Both the position numbers and the translations under genes were made by a program. DNA of 64,000 nucleotides from Bradyrhizobium sp. CCBAU 051011 (GTDB lineage: Bacteria; Pseudomonadota; Alphaproteobacteria; Rhizobiales; Xanthobacteraceae): assembly GCF_009930815.1 (NCBI RefSeq), contig NZ_CP022222.1, positions 2,398,501 through 2,462,500 of the forward strand. Reading direction: 5' to 3'. The notes below the pieces were generated by a model. The model ran no database searches. It was not told the DNA's origin and saw only the letters and a program-made list of their open reading frames with translations. This document shows positions 32,215 to 39,985 of this stretch, piece by piece (within the stretch, counting starts at the first letter, position 1; each line of letters opens with the position of its first letter).

Positions 32215-32906
32215 GATGACGGCGGCTGCGCTGCGCCGGACAACGAATCCTTCGGCGGCTTGGCATCGGGCGCGCGCAGGTAATAGGGCCGCGCCGGCGA
32301 ACTCTCGGGAGTGACCGCGACGCCCAGCCACGCTACCCAGGCGATATCGGGCGCGGCCTGCTGATCCACTTTGAAAGGCGGTGGCGCATCGGCCGGCCAG
32401 CGGTCGGCGAGGATATTCGCCGCGTTGCCGACCAGGTGTGGCGCGCCGAAGCGTGCCGCGTCGAGCGCTTCCGCAACCGGCGCAACGTTCGGCTTGATCA
32501 GCGAACCGCCGTCGCCGCCGAGCACCTGGAAATAGACATGATCATGCCGCGCATCGACGGCTGATATGACGGGATGTTCGCTGTTCGCGCTGACGATGGG
32601 CGCAGCAAACGCGGTCAGCGTCGTTACGCCCACGACCGGCTTGCCGGCGGCGAGCGCAATGCCACGGGCGGCGGAAAGGCCGACGCGCAAGCCGGTGAAA
32701 CTCCCGGGGCCGGTCGTTGCGGCGACGCGGTCGAGTGCGGCAAAGCCGACGCCGGATGCCTTCATCACGCGCGCGATCAGCGGCATCAGGGCTTCGGCGT
32801 GGCCGCGCTTCATCGCCTGCGATTCCTGCGCGATGACGCCCGCGCCGGTGTCGAGCACAGCCGCGGCGCAGGCATCGAGCGCGGTATCGATGGAGAGGAT
32901 CAGCAT
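32211..32906 (-). CDS. tsaB: tRNA threonylcarbamoyladenosine biosynthesis protein TsaB
   Basis: 231 residues. ASKHA-type motifs: LSIDTALDACAAAVLD, KRGHAEALMPLI, and the signature TTGPGSFTGLRVGLSAARG. TsaB supports TsaD in making t6A37 on tRNAs that read ANN codons. It is coupled to rimI downstream. An inverted heptamer array (32913-32987) lies between its start and the end of nfuA. Confidence 0.94.
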   Translation of the reverse strand: MLILSIDTALDACAAAVLDTGAGVIAQESQAMKRGHAEALMPLIARVMKASGVGFAALDRVAATTGPGSFTGLRVGLSAARGIALAAGKPVVGVTTLTAFAAPIVSANSEHPVISAVDARHDHVYFQVLGGDGGSLIKPNVAPVAEALDAARFGAPHLVGNAANILADRWPADAPPPFKVDQQAAPDIAWVAWLGVAVTPESSPARPYYLRAPDAKPPKDSLSGAAQPPSS

Positions 32907-32912
32907 GAGAGG

Positions 32913-32987
32913 GCGAGTAGCGAATGGTGGGTAGCGAATAGATTATCGATATCAGTCTCTATTCGCCACTCGCTACTCGCCATTCGC
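32913..32987. repeat. Inverted heptamer array, 4 + 4 units
   Basis: Four consecutive 7-base units at 32913-32940 (GCGAGTA, GCGAATG, GTGGGTA, GCGAATA) are followed, after 19 bases, by four complementary units at 32960-32987 (TATTCGC, CACTCGC, TACTCGC, CATTCGC). The two arms can pair over 28 bases with a few mismatches and with shifted registers. It fills the gap between nfuA and tsaB. Confidence 0.85.
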
Positions 32988-32993
32988 TTCCTC

Positions 32994-33563
32994 TTACACC
33001 GGCCGGACTTCGACCACGTCGGGCACGAAATGCCGGAGCAGATTCTGGATGCCGTGCTGCAACGTTGCCGTCGATGATGGGCAGCCGGCGCAGGAGCCCT
33101 TCATGTTGAGATATACCACGCCGTCCTTGAAGCCGCGGAAGGTGATGTCGCCGCCGTCATTGGCGACGGCCGGCCGCACCCGGGTCTCGATCAGGTCCTT
33201 GATGGTCGCGACCGTTTCCGCGTCCTGCTCGTTGAAGAACTCGCCTTCCTCGTCGGAAGCCTCGTCGTTGCCGGCGGTGCCGTCCGCGAGCAGCGGCGCG
33301 CCTGACATGTAGTGCTCCATGATGGCGCCGAGGATCGCGGGCTTGAGGTGCTGCCAGTCGCCGTCCGCCTTGGTCACGGTGACAAAATCATAGCCGTAGA
33401 ACACGCTGGAAACGCCTGATACGCCGAACAGCCGTTCGGCAAGCGGCGAGCGGGCAGCGGCTTCGCGGCTCGAAAATTCCATCGTGCCGGCATCGAGCAC
33501 GGTGCGGCCCGGAATGAATTTCAGCGTGGCGGGATTGGGCGTAGCTTCAGTCTGAATGAACAT
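32994..33563 (-). CDS. NfuA-type iron-sulfur cluster scaffold/carrier
   Basis: 189 residues from MFIQTEATPNPATLKF. N-terminal Nfu_N domain (1-~90, ATPNPATLKFIPGR) and C-terminal NifU domain with the cluster-binding pair in MKGSCAGCPSSTATL (C-x-x-C). It carries Fe-S clusters to target proteins. The start is fixed by the conserved Nfu N terminus. Confidence 0.93.
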   Translation of the reverse strand: MFIQTEATPNPATLKFIPGRTVLDAGTMEFSSREAAARSPLAERLFGVSGVSSVFYGYDFVTVTKADGDWQHLKPAILGAIMEHYMSGAPLLADGTAGNDEASDEEGEFFNEQDAETVATIKDLIETRVRPAVANDGGDITFRGFKDGVVYLNMKGSCAGCPSSTATLQHGIQNLLRHFVPDVVEVRPV

Positions 33564-33677
33564 AGGTTTTCTCCGGCGTCGCCGGTTCAAGGCCGGCGCG
33601 TGGGTTTCCTCTAGCAGATGGCGACGGGGTGCGCACGGTCAAGGGGCGCAGAGCAGCAATTATGCTGGAAAATCAAA

Positions 33678-33721
33678 GCGTTTTCGAGCGAAGTGGGGAC
33701 CGGTTCGCGTGAAGAAAACGC
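33678..33721. repeat. AAGTGGGnACCGG hairpin repeat, copy 1
   Basis: An imperfect hairpin with outer arms GCGTTTTC (33678-33685) and GAAAACGC (33714-33721), inner CGAA/TTCG, and a core AAGTGGGGACCGGTT (33691-33705). The core is nearly the same as in the hairpin at 35455-35504. It lies just beyond the 3' end of the universal stress gene. Confidence 0.75.
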
Positions 33722-33740
33722 GTCAAAACAAAGAAATACC

Positions 33741-34235
33741 TTAGGACAGGCCGTCGATGTCCGAATCCGTGAGATCGCCGGGCACGATGACGACCGGAAT
33801 CGGGAACGAGCCGGCGACCTGCGCCATCATGCTGATCAGGGGCCCCGGGCCCTCGGGACCGGGATTGGCTGCCAGCACCAGCATCGAAATGTCGACGTCC
33901 TGGTCGATCACGTCGAGGATCTGGGTGATCGGATCGCCCTCGCGGATCACCCGCTCTGGCGTAATCGCGGCAATGCCGTTGGCGCGGCCGGAGGCGCGGT
34001 CGAGCGCCTCGTTGGCGGCGTCCTCCGCCTCGGCGCGCATCAGGTCAGCGACCCCCAGCCATTGCTGGTTCTGGTCCTCGATGGCGATGATGCGGAGCAT
34101 CACCACCCCGCCGCCGACGCGCACCGCCCAGCGGCTGGCGTAATACACCGCGCGGTCCCATTCCGCGGTGTCGTCAACGATGACAAGGCATTTTGGCTTG
34201 TGACCCGTCTCGTAGCTTCGTCGCTGGGTGGTCAT
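33741..34235 (-). CDS. Universal stress protein (UspA family)
   Basis: 164 residues from MTTQRRSYETGHKPKCL. The Rossmann-like core begins KCLVIVDDTAEWDRAVYYASRWA; the C-terminal nucleotide-loop region is MLVLAANPGPEGPGPLISMMAQV, then PIPVVIVPGDL. The longer frame upstream runs into a non-coding gap and is rejected. Relatives bind ATP/AMP and help in stress survival; no specific role can be given. It lies downstream of trpS in the same direction. Confidence 0.87.
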   Translation of the reverse strand: MTTQRRSYETGHKPKCLVIVDDTAEWDRAVYYASRWAVRVGGGVVMLRIIAIEDQNQQWLGVADLMRAEAEDAANEALDRASGRANGIAAITPERVIREGDPITQILDVIDQDVDISMLVLAANPGPEGPGPLISMMAQVAGSFPIPVVIVPGDLTDSDIDGLS

Positions 34236-34317
34236 GCATGTCCCGGTGCTGCGCCAAACCGCCGCATGCTGCCACGGCGCAGCCACTCTCGACAAGCGGC
34301 GTCGCTGTTCGACGCAG

Positions 34318-35370
34318 CTAGCTCTTTCGGATGAAACCGACGATGTCCCGCGCCGCTCGCATCGTTTCATCGGCGATGACGCGCGCGCGGTCGGCGCCGT
34401 CGACCAGGATGCTGTCGACATGGCCGGGGTCGGCGACCAGCCGCTTCATCTCGGAGGCGATCGGCGCGAGCTTTGCGACGCAAAGTTCCACCAGCGCGTT
34501 CTTGAAGCTGGAGAACTGGCCGCCGCCGAACTCGCGGAGCACGTCGGGTTTGCTGCGATTTGCCAGCGCCGCATAGATGCCGACGAGGTTGTCCGCCTCG
34601 GGACGGTTCTCCAGCCCGTTTTCCTCCGACGGCAACGGTTCCGGATCGGTCTTCGCCTTGCGGATCTTTTGTGCGATCAGGTCGGCGTCGTCGGTCAGGT
34701 TGATGCGCGAATTGTCCGAGGCGTCCGACTTCGACATCTTCTTGGTGCCGTCGCGCAAGCTCATCACCCGCGTCGCCGGCCCGGTGATCAGCGGCTCGGG
34801 CTGCGGAAAGAACAATCCGTCACCGAAGCCGTGGCCGCGAATCGAATCGCCGAAATCGTTGTTGAATTTCTGCGCGATGTCGCGTGACAGCTCCAGATGC
34901 TGCTTCTGGTCCTCGCCAACAGGCACATGGGTGGCGCGGTACAAGAGAATGTCGGCCGCCATCAGCACCGGATAATCGTACAGTCCGACGGAGGCGTTCT
35001 CGCGGTCCTTGCCGGCCTTCTCCTTGAATTGCGTCATGCGGTTGAGCCAGCCGATCCGCGCCACGCAATTGAAGATCCAGGTCAGCTCGGCATGGCCGGT
35101 GACCTGGCTCTGGTTGAACACGATGTGCTTCTTCGGATCGATCCCGGCGGCGATGAACGCCGCGGTGACCTCGCGGGTGTTGCGGGCCAGCTCGGCCGGG
35201 CCGCCCCAGACGTCGACGCCCATCGTGATCGCGTGCATGTCGACGACGCAGTAGATGCAGTTATGGGTTTCCTGCATCTTCACGAAATTGACGATCGCGC
35301 CGAGGTAATTGCCGAGATGCAGATTACCGGTCGGCTGGACCCCCGAAAAAACCCGTTCAACAAAAGCCAT
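34318..35370 (-). CDS. trpS: Tryptophanyl-tRNA synthetase
   Basis: 350 residues from [21 protein letters not shown]. Class I motifs: [11 protein letters not shown] in the HIGH position and [11 protein letters not shown] as KMSKS. It charges tRNA-Trp in the cytoplasm. The start is fixed by the normal family N terminus. Downstream 82 bases separate it from the stress protein gene; upstream lies a hairpin repeat and murJ. Confidence 0.96.
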   Translation of the reverse strand: MAFVERVFSGVQPTGNLHLGNYLGAIVNFVKMQETHNCIYCVVDMHAITMGVDVWGGPAELARNTREVTAAFIAAGIDPKKHIVFNQSQVTGHAELTWIFNCVARIGWLNRMTQFKEKAGKDRENASVGLYDYPVLMAADILLYRATHVPVGEDQKQHLELSRDIAQKFNNDFGDSIRGHGFGDGLFFPQPEPLITGPATRVMSLRDGTKKMSKSDASDNSRINLTDDADLIAQKIRKAKTDPEPLPSEENGLENRPEADNLVGIYAALANRSKPDVLREFGGGQFSSFKNALVELCVAKLAPIASEMKRLVADPGHVDSILVDGADRARVIADETMRAARDIVGFIRKS

Positions 35371-35454
35371 CGTCAGCTTCCCCCAGGGATCCCTAATCGG
35401 ATGCCTGTTTCGCGCCGTCGTTTGCCACGCGAGCCCTATTCGCGCAAGCGGCCA

Positions 35455-35504
35455 GGGCATGATCCCGAAAAGTGGGTACCGGTTTTTCGGAAGAGATCAT
35501 GCCC
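35455..35504. repeat. AAGTGGGnACCGG hairpin repeat, copy 2
   Basis: Outer arms GGGCATGATC (35455-35464) and GATCATGCCC (35495-35504) are exact complements; inner CCGAAAA pairs with TTTTCGG; the core is AAGTGGGTACCGGTT (35470-35484). It follows the murJ stop on the minus strand by 13 bases, where it could act as an mRNA-end structure. Confidence 0.82.
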
Positions 35505-35516
35505 AAATCAAAAAGC

Positions 35517-37061
35517 CTACCGTGCGGTTTGCCTGATGGCGTTAACCGCCTCGCGCCAGCCGATGACGCCGAAAAGCCGCAGAAACAGGCCGTAGGTCGC
35601 TATTCCCACCGAGATCACGGCCAGTAGCAGGACGGCCTGCACGAGGCCGTGAGCGCCCGAGGTGAGGGGAGGCAGCGAGCGTGTCGCAAGCCACAGCAGC
35701 GCGCCCATGGCGAGTGCGGCGAGAGCGATGCGCGGCAACCGCCGTTTTGCCTCGCGATCGATCGAGAACCCAAAGGTCTCCGCGCCGCGGCGGATAAGCC
35801 GGAACGCCATGCTCCACGCGCCGAGCGCAATCGCCGCCGCAATGCCCTCAGTGCCGTACCAATGGCCCAGCAGGTACGCGAGCGCGACCGCCAGCACCAC
35901 GCCCGTCAGCGCGGCGACCAGCGGCGTCATCGTGTCCTCGCGCGCGAAGAATGCCGGCGACAGCGCCTTCACCAGCACATGCGCCGGCAGCGCCAGCGTC
36001 AGCCACATCAGCGCGCGGGCGGTTGCGTTTGTGTCATCGGCGGTAAACGCGCCGTGTTCGAACAAGAGCCGCACGATCGGCGCAGCTAACACGATCAGGC
36101 CGAGCGTGGCCGGCAAAGCGAGGCCAACGGCGAGTTCGAGGCCGCGCGATTCCGCGTGCGCGACGGCGGCGCGATCCTCACCCCGTACGGCGCGCGATAA
36201 TTCCGGGATCAGCACCGTGCCCATGGCGACGCCGACGATGCCGAGCGGCAACTCGATCAGGCGGTTGGCGAAATAGAGCCACGACACCGCCGACGGCGAG
36301 CTTGATGCGATGATCGCGCCGGCGACCATCAGCAACTGCGGTGCGCTCGACGCCATCATGCCGGGCGCGGCCTTGGCCAGAAAGCCGCGGATCTCCTTGT
36401 CGAACGAGATTCGCAACGGCGCTGCGATGTTCTCGCCTCGGCGCAATACCAGCACCGATAGCTGCAACAGTCCGGCGACGCCGACGGTCGCGGCGACGAT
36501 CTGCGCTGATTGCACCGCATCCAGTCGTGCGACCAGCAGCGCGGCCATCACAACGATCAGCGCGATGTTGAACAGCAGCGGCGAGAACGCCGTCAGCGCA
36601 AAACGGCCCTGCGCGTTCAACAGCGCCATCATCACCGTCACCGGCCCAACAAAGGCGAGGTACGGCAGCATCAGCCGCGCATTGTCGACCGCCAATTGCA
36701 GCGTCTCGCGCCCCGAGAATCCCGGCGCCAGCACGGCGATGACAAGCGGCATCGCGAGCGCGAGCAGCGCCGTGGCCGCGATGAGGGCGAGTGTGATCGT
36801 GCCGAGCACGCGCCCGGCAAACGCCGCCGCCGCAGTCGCCCCATCGGTTTCCCGCACCCGCAACCAGGCCGGCACCAGCGCCGCGTTCAGCCCGCCCTCG
36901 GTCAACAGCCGCCTGATGACATTGACCAGCTGAAACGCCGCCAGGAACGCATCCGCGATGGCGCCAGCGCCGAGCAGCGCGGCAAGCAAGGAATCGCGCG
37001 CGAATCCAAGCAGCCGCGACGCCAGCGTTCCCGAGGATACCGTGAGAAAGGAGCGGATCAT
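35517..37061 (-). CDS. murJ: Lipid II flippase MurJ
   Basis: 514 residues from MIRSFLTVSSGTLASRLLGFARD, the usual MurJ N terminus. About 14 membrane helices are visible. Family features include SRLLGFARDSLLAALLG and FAREDTMTPLVAAL. It moves lipid II across the inner membrane for peptidoglycan synthesis. The longer upstream frame overlaps the kinase gene on the other strand and is rejected. Confidence 0.94.
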   Translation of the reverse strand: MIRSFLTVSSGTLASRLLGFARDSLLAALLGAGAIADAFLAAFQLVNVIRRLLTEGGLNAALVPAWLRVRETDGATAAAAFAGRVLGTITLALIAATALLALAMPLVIAVLAPGFSGRETLQLAVDNARLMLPYLAFVGPVTVMMALLNAQGRFALTAFSPLLFNIALIVVMAALLVARLDAVQSAQIVAATVGVAGLLQLSVLVLRRGENIAAPLRISFDKEIRGFLAKAAPGMMASSAPQLLMVAGAIIASSSPSAVSWLYFANRLIELPLGIVGVAMGTVLIPELSRAVRGEDRAAVAHAESRGLELAVGLALPATLGLIVLAAPIVRLLFEHGAFTADDTNATARALMWLTLALPAHVLVKALSPAFFAREDTMTPLVAALTGVVLAVALAYLLGHWYGTEGIAAAIALGAWSMAFRLIRRGAETFGFSIDREAKRRLPRIALAALAMGALLWLATRSLPPLTSGAHGLVQAVLLLAVISVGIATYGLFLRLFGVIGWREAVNAIRQTAR

Positions 37062-37087
37062 TGGAGGTTCTATAGCAGTCCATAACC

Positions 37088-37177
37088 CGTCATGCCCGGC
37101 CTTGTGCCGGGCATCCACGTCTTTACGGTCTTGCAGTGACGAAGACGTGGATGGCCGGGACAAGCCCGGCCATGACG
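37088..37177. repeat. CGTCATGCCCGGC inverted repeat
   Basis: A 90-base element with end arms CGTCATGCCCGGC and GCCCGGCCATGACG and inner arms ATCCACGTCTT and GAAGACGTGGAT, between murJ and the divergent kinase gene. A half-copy is at 12232-12265. Confidence 0.8.
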
Positions 37178-37268
37178 AGAGACTTTCGGCATCCAGCTTC
37201 CCTTGCTGCCATAGGGCCGATCTGATACCCCGCAACCTTCGCGCAAACGCCGTAAACAGGACGGACGA

Positions 37269-38270
37269 ATGACTGACGCAAAATACGACGTTCTCGGGAT
37301 CGGCAATGCGATTTTCGACGTGCTGGTGCAGACCGACGAAGGGTTTCTCGCCCGCCATGGCATGACCAAGGGCGGCATGGCGCTGATCGACGAGGCCCGC
37401 GCCGCCGCCATCTACAGGGATATGGGCCCGGCGACCGAAATGAGCGGCGGCTCGGGCGCCAACACCATCGTAGGCGTCGCCGGCTTTGGCGCGCGCGCCG
37501 CCTTCATCGGCAAGGTCAAGAACGACCAGATCGGCGGCCTCTACACCCATGACATCAGAGCCGCCGGCGTCGCGTACGAGACCAGGGCGGCCGCTGACGG
37601 CCCCGCCACCGGCTGCTCCTACATCCTGGTGACGCCGGACGGCGAGCGCACCATGAACACCTATCTCGGCGCCGCGCAGGATCTTAACCCCTCAGACATC
37701 GATGAGGCGCAGGTCGCGGCCTCCAGCATCGTCTATCTCGAAGGCTATCTCTGGGATCCGCAAAGCGCCAAGGAAGCCTTCGTCAAGGCGGCGACCATCG
37801 CGCACAAGGCCGGCCGCCAGGTGGCGCTGACGCTGTCGGATTCCTTCTGCGTCGACCGTTATCGTGACGAGTTTCTCGATTTGATGCGCAAAGGCACCGT
37901 CGACCTCGTGTTCGCCAACGAAGCCGAGCTGCACTCGCTGTACCAGACCTCGGATTTCGATGGCGCGCTGAAGCAGCTCCGCACGGATGCCAAACTCGGC
38001 GTCGTCACCCGCAGCGAGAAGGGCTGCGTGGTCGCGGCGAAAGACGGTGTTGTCGCGGTGCCGGCGCACCCGATCGAGAAGCTGGTCGACACCACAGGCG
38101 CCGGCGATCTGTTCGCCGCCGGCTTCCTGTTCGGCCTCGTGCGCAATGCCGGCTATGAAAACGCCGGCCGCCTCGGCGCGCTCGCCGCCGCCGAGGTGAT
38201 CCAGCATATCGGCGCGCGGCCGCAAGTGTCGCTGAAGGAGCTGGCGGGGCAGAAGCGGCTGCCGGTGTAG
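37269..38270 (+). CDS. PfkB-family carbohydrate/adenosine kinase
   Basis: 333 residues from MTDAKYDVLGIGNAIFDVLVQ. PfkB signatures: substrate-side GGSGANTIVGVAGFGARAAFIGK and the phosphate/catalytic motif LVDTTGAGDLFAAGFLFG (catalytic Asp in GAGD). The overall pattern (GNAIFD, YLEGYLWD) fits the alphaproteobacterial adenosine kinase-like group, which is my best guess; ribokinase-type sugars cannot be excluded. It is divergent from murJ across about 200 bases containing an interspersed repeat. Confidence 0.86.
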   Translation: MTDAKYDVLGIGNAIFDVLVQTDEGFLARHGMTKGGMALIDEARAAAIYRDMGPATEMSGGSGANTIVGVAGFGARAAFIGKVKNDQIGGLYTHDIRAAGVAYETRAAADGPATGCSYILVTPDGERTMNTYLGAAQDLNPSDIDEAQVAASSIVYLEGYLWDPQSAKEAFVKAATIAHKAGRQVALTLSDSFCVDRYRDEFLDLMRKGTVDLVFANEAELHSLYQTSDFDGALKQLRTDAKLGVVTRSEKGCVVAAKDGVVAVPAHPIEKLVDTTGAGDLFAAGFLFGLVRNAGYENAGRLGALAAAEVIQHIGARPQVSLKELAGQKRLPV

Positions 38271-38420
38271 GCCACGGCCTCTCCGGCCGGGCCACGCCTT
38301 GACCCGGGCATACACCTCTTCTCGTTCGCTGCCGGTAGAGAGCGTTCCATCCGTGCGCGGGCGTGTTCGGGGCGCAGTTGCCTGCACTGCTGGATGAGTT
38401 GACGGACTCTCTGGTCGTAT

Positions 38421-38443
38421 GGTATATATCAATGATATATACC
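38421..38443. promoter_or_regulatory. Perfect palindrome ahead of vapBC, likely operator
   Basis: GGTATATATC and its exact complement GATATATACC flank the three bases AAT, 20 bases before the antitoxin start. It is AT-rich in a GC-rich setting and contains -10-like TATAT elements, so it probably combines promoter and VapBC-binding site. Confidence 0.75.
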
Positions 38444-38462
38444 GCATGGACGGAGGCGGATG

Positions 38463-38723
38463 ATGAGTGCAACCGCCAAGATATTTATGCATGGGCGCAG
38501 CCAGGCCGTGCGCCTGCCCAAGGAATTTCGCTTCGAGGGTAACGAGGTGCGCGTCAGCAAGGTCGGCGACAAGGTGATCCTTGAGCCGCTCAAGGCACAA
38601 CCGGTTGATCTCGATAAGTTCTGGGCTGAGCTTGACGCGCTTGGCGCCAAGGACTTCCTGCCTGACGGGATTCCGGACGAAGCGCCGGCCGAGCCAGACC
38701 CGCGCGTCTTCTTCGACGAATGA
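38463..38723 (+). CDS. vapB: VapB-type antitoxin (AbrB/SpoVT fold)
   Basis: 86 residues from the second of two adjacent ATG codons (38460 and 38463), the one placed six bases after GGAGG. The N-terminal swapped-hairpin DNA-binding domain is [26 protein letters not shown], typical for VapB. The C-terminal part (about 48-86, [13 protein letters not shown], then an acidic end) should wrap and block the toxin. Its stop overlaps the vapC start (ATGA). It is expected to repress its own promoter through the palindrome at 38421-38443. Confidence 0.92.
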   Translation: MSATAKIFMHGRSQAVRLPKEFRFEGNEVRVSKVGDKVILEPLKAQPVDLDKFWAELDALGAKDFLPDGIPDEAPAEPDPRVFFDE

Positions 38724-39127
38724 TCTGCCTCGATACCAACATTGTCATCGCGATCGTGAACGGACGCAGTTCGTCGCTCCGCCATCGGTTCGGAGAACAG
38801 ATGCGGGGAGGCACGGCGATTGCGCTGCCAGTCGTCGCGTTGTTCGAAATGCGCTACGGGTTCGCCAAGGGTGGACGGAGTGAACATAACGAACGCCTGC
38901 TCGAAAAATTTCTCGGCCTTGGAATAGATGTTCTCCCGTTCGAGGTGGAAGATGCGGCGCACGCCGGAGATATCCGTGCTCGGCTGGAAAGCGCGGGCAC
39001 GCCGATTGGGCACTATGATTATCTGATTGCCGCGCAGGCCCGTCGACGCGACGCGGCCTTGGTGACGCTCAACGTCAGGGAATTTTCGCGAGTGCCGGGA
39101 TTGATCGTTACGGATTGGGCGGTGTGA
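38720..39127 (+). CDS. vapC: VapC-type PIN-domain ribonuclease toxin
   Basis: 135 residues. The acidic PIN site is Asp5 ([10 protein letters not shown]), Glu43 ([10 protein letters not shown]) and Asp100 ([12 protein letters not shown]), with the late [15 protein letters not shown] segment. All acidic residues are present, so it should be active. VapC toxins cleave tRNA or rRNA; the target here is unknown. Cotranscribed with vapB. Confidence 0.93.
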   Translation: MICLDTNIVIAIVNGRSSSLRHRFGEQMRGGTAIALPVVALFEMRYGFAKGGRSEHNERLLEKFLGLGIDVLPFEVEDAAHAGDIRARLESAGTPIGHYDYLIAAQARRRDAALVTLNVREFSRVPGLIVTDWAV

Positions 39128-39985
39128 TGGATGCCCCAGCACTGATTTGCCCGACAACGCAAATCAAAAACCGCTCCTCCCGCAAAAATAATTCGCTTCT
39201 CGATTGACCCAAATCACTCCTACAACTTACGCCATCCCGTCCCCCAAAGAGGGGCGTTTCGCGATCGTCACTAAACGCGGGGCGGGGTGCGGTGGGGCGC
39301 GCAAACGTCGTCGCAGGGCGGGCTCTCTTGAGCCTGTGAGCGAAGGGACGGCACGCCGACGACCGATGCTAAAGCGCCTTCGTCAGGCCTTGGCGGATGG
39401 GTACCAAGCCCGCTGAGGCCCCTGATGTTGAGGCGTGCCGCGTACGGCCAAGTCGTGTGGTCCTGGCACCCGTGGCTGGTGTCAAGTCCGCGGAGGATGC
39501 GCCGGCCCGACCGGGCAAGCGCCATCCGTCAATCCGCGGATGATGGTGGCTAAAGGAATTCGCACACCAGGGAGAGCGCGAAGTACGCCGTAAAACCATT
39601 GCGCAGGGAAGGCCGGATGCTCTCCGCTGGACCTGTATGCTCGTGTGCGCGTTCTTTTGCGCATATTGCACACGAGACCGCGGGTGCAGCGCGCACCCGG
39701 TCTTCCCTGCGCCCTCTTTTCTCAAGGGCGTGAAAGATCAGGCAAAGCTCGGGCGAAACGCGCCGCGAGATCGCGAAGGTGTGTTTACTCCCTCGCCCCG
39801 CTCTTCGCGGGGAGAGGGTAGGGGTGAGCGGCTCTCTCCATGCACTCGACTCGTGGAGACAGCCCCTCACCCGGCGCTGCGCCGACCTCTCCCCGCGAAG
39901 AGCGGGGCGAGGTTACTTCTGAGGCTAGCGCGGGCTGTTTGAAATTATGAGGCGCGCGGCATGCTTGACGGCAATCTCTTTCCCG
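39128..39985. repeat. Long gene-free repeat-rich region
   Basis: 858 bases with no convincing gene. About 39230-39720 reads as one compact block with several inverted repeats: GCGCAGGGAAGGCCGG (39601-39616) against CCGGTCTTCCCTGCGC (39697-39712, one mismatch), enclosing a smaller hairpin GTGTGC...GCACAC and GGGTGC...GCACCC. I recall blocks of this kind, with short frames wrongly called as proteins, scattered through Bradyrhizobium-group genomes, but cannot verify it here. A separate element with perfect 27-base arms follows at 39791-39912. Confidence 0.65.
39791..39912. repeat. CCTCGCCCCGCTC inverted repeat, 27-base perfect arms
   Basis: The arm at 39791-39817 (starts CCTCGCCCCGCTCTTCGCGG) is the exact complement of 39886-39912. 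Each arm also folds on itself (CCCCGC...GCGGGG). Related elements lie at 41756-41872 and 52033-52158. It lies beyond the 3' end of the acyl-CoA synthetase gene. Confidence 0.88.

Noticed and set aside
33741..34421. Longer N terminus for the universal stress protein
   Set aside because: The added 62 residues have no family match and fall in the gap with, and over the 3' end of, trpS; MTTQRRSYETG is the natural start.
35517..37550. A 677-residue form of MurJ
   Set aside because: The first 163 residues are antisense to the PfkB kinase and an interspersed repeat; MurJ proper begins MIRSFLTVSSG.
39271..39725. Short frames in the gap after vapC
   Set aside because: They overlap on both strands, are Arg/Pro/Ser-rich with no domain, and lie in a repeat block; they look like chance frames.
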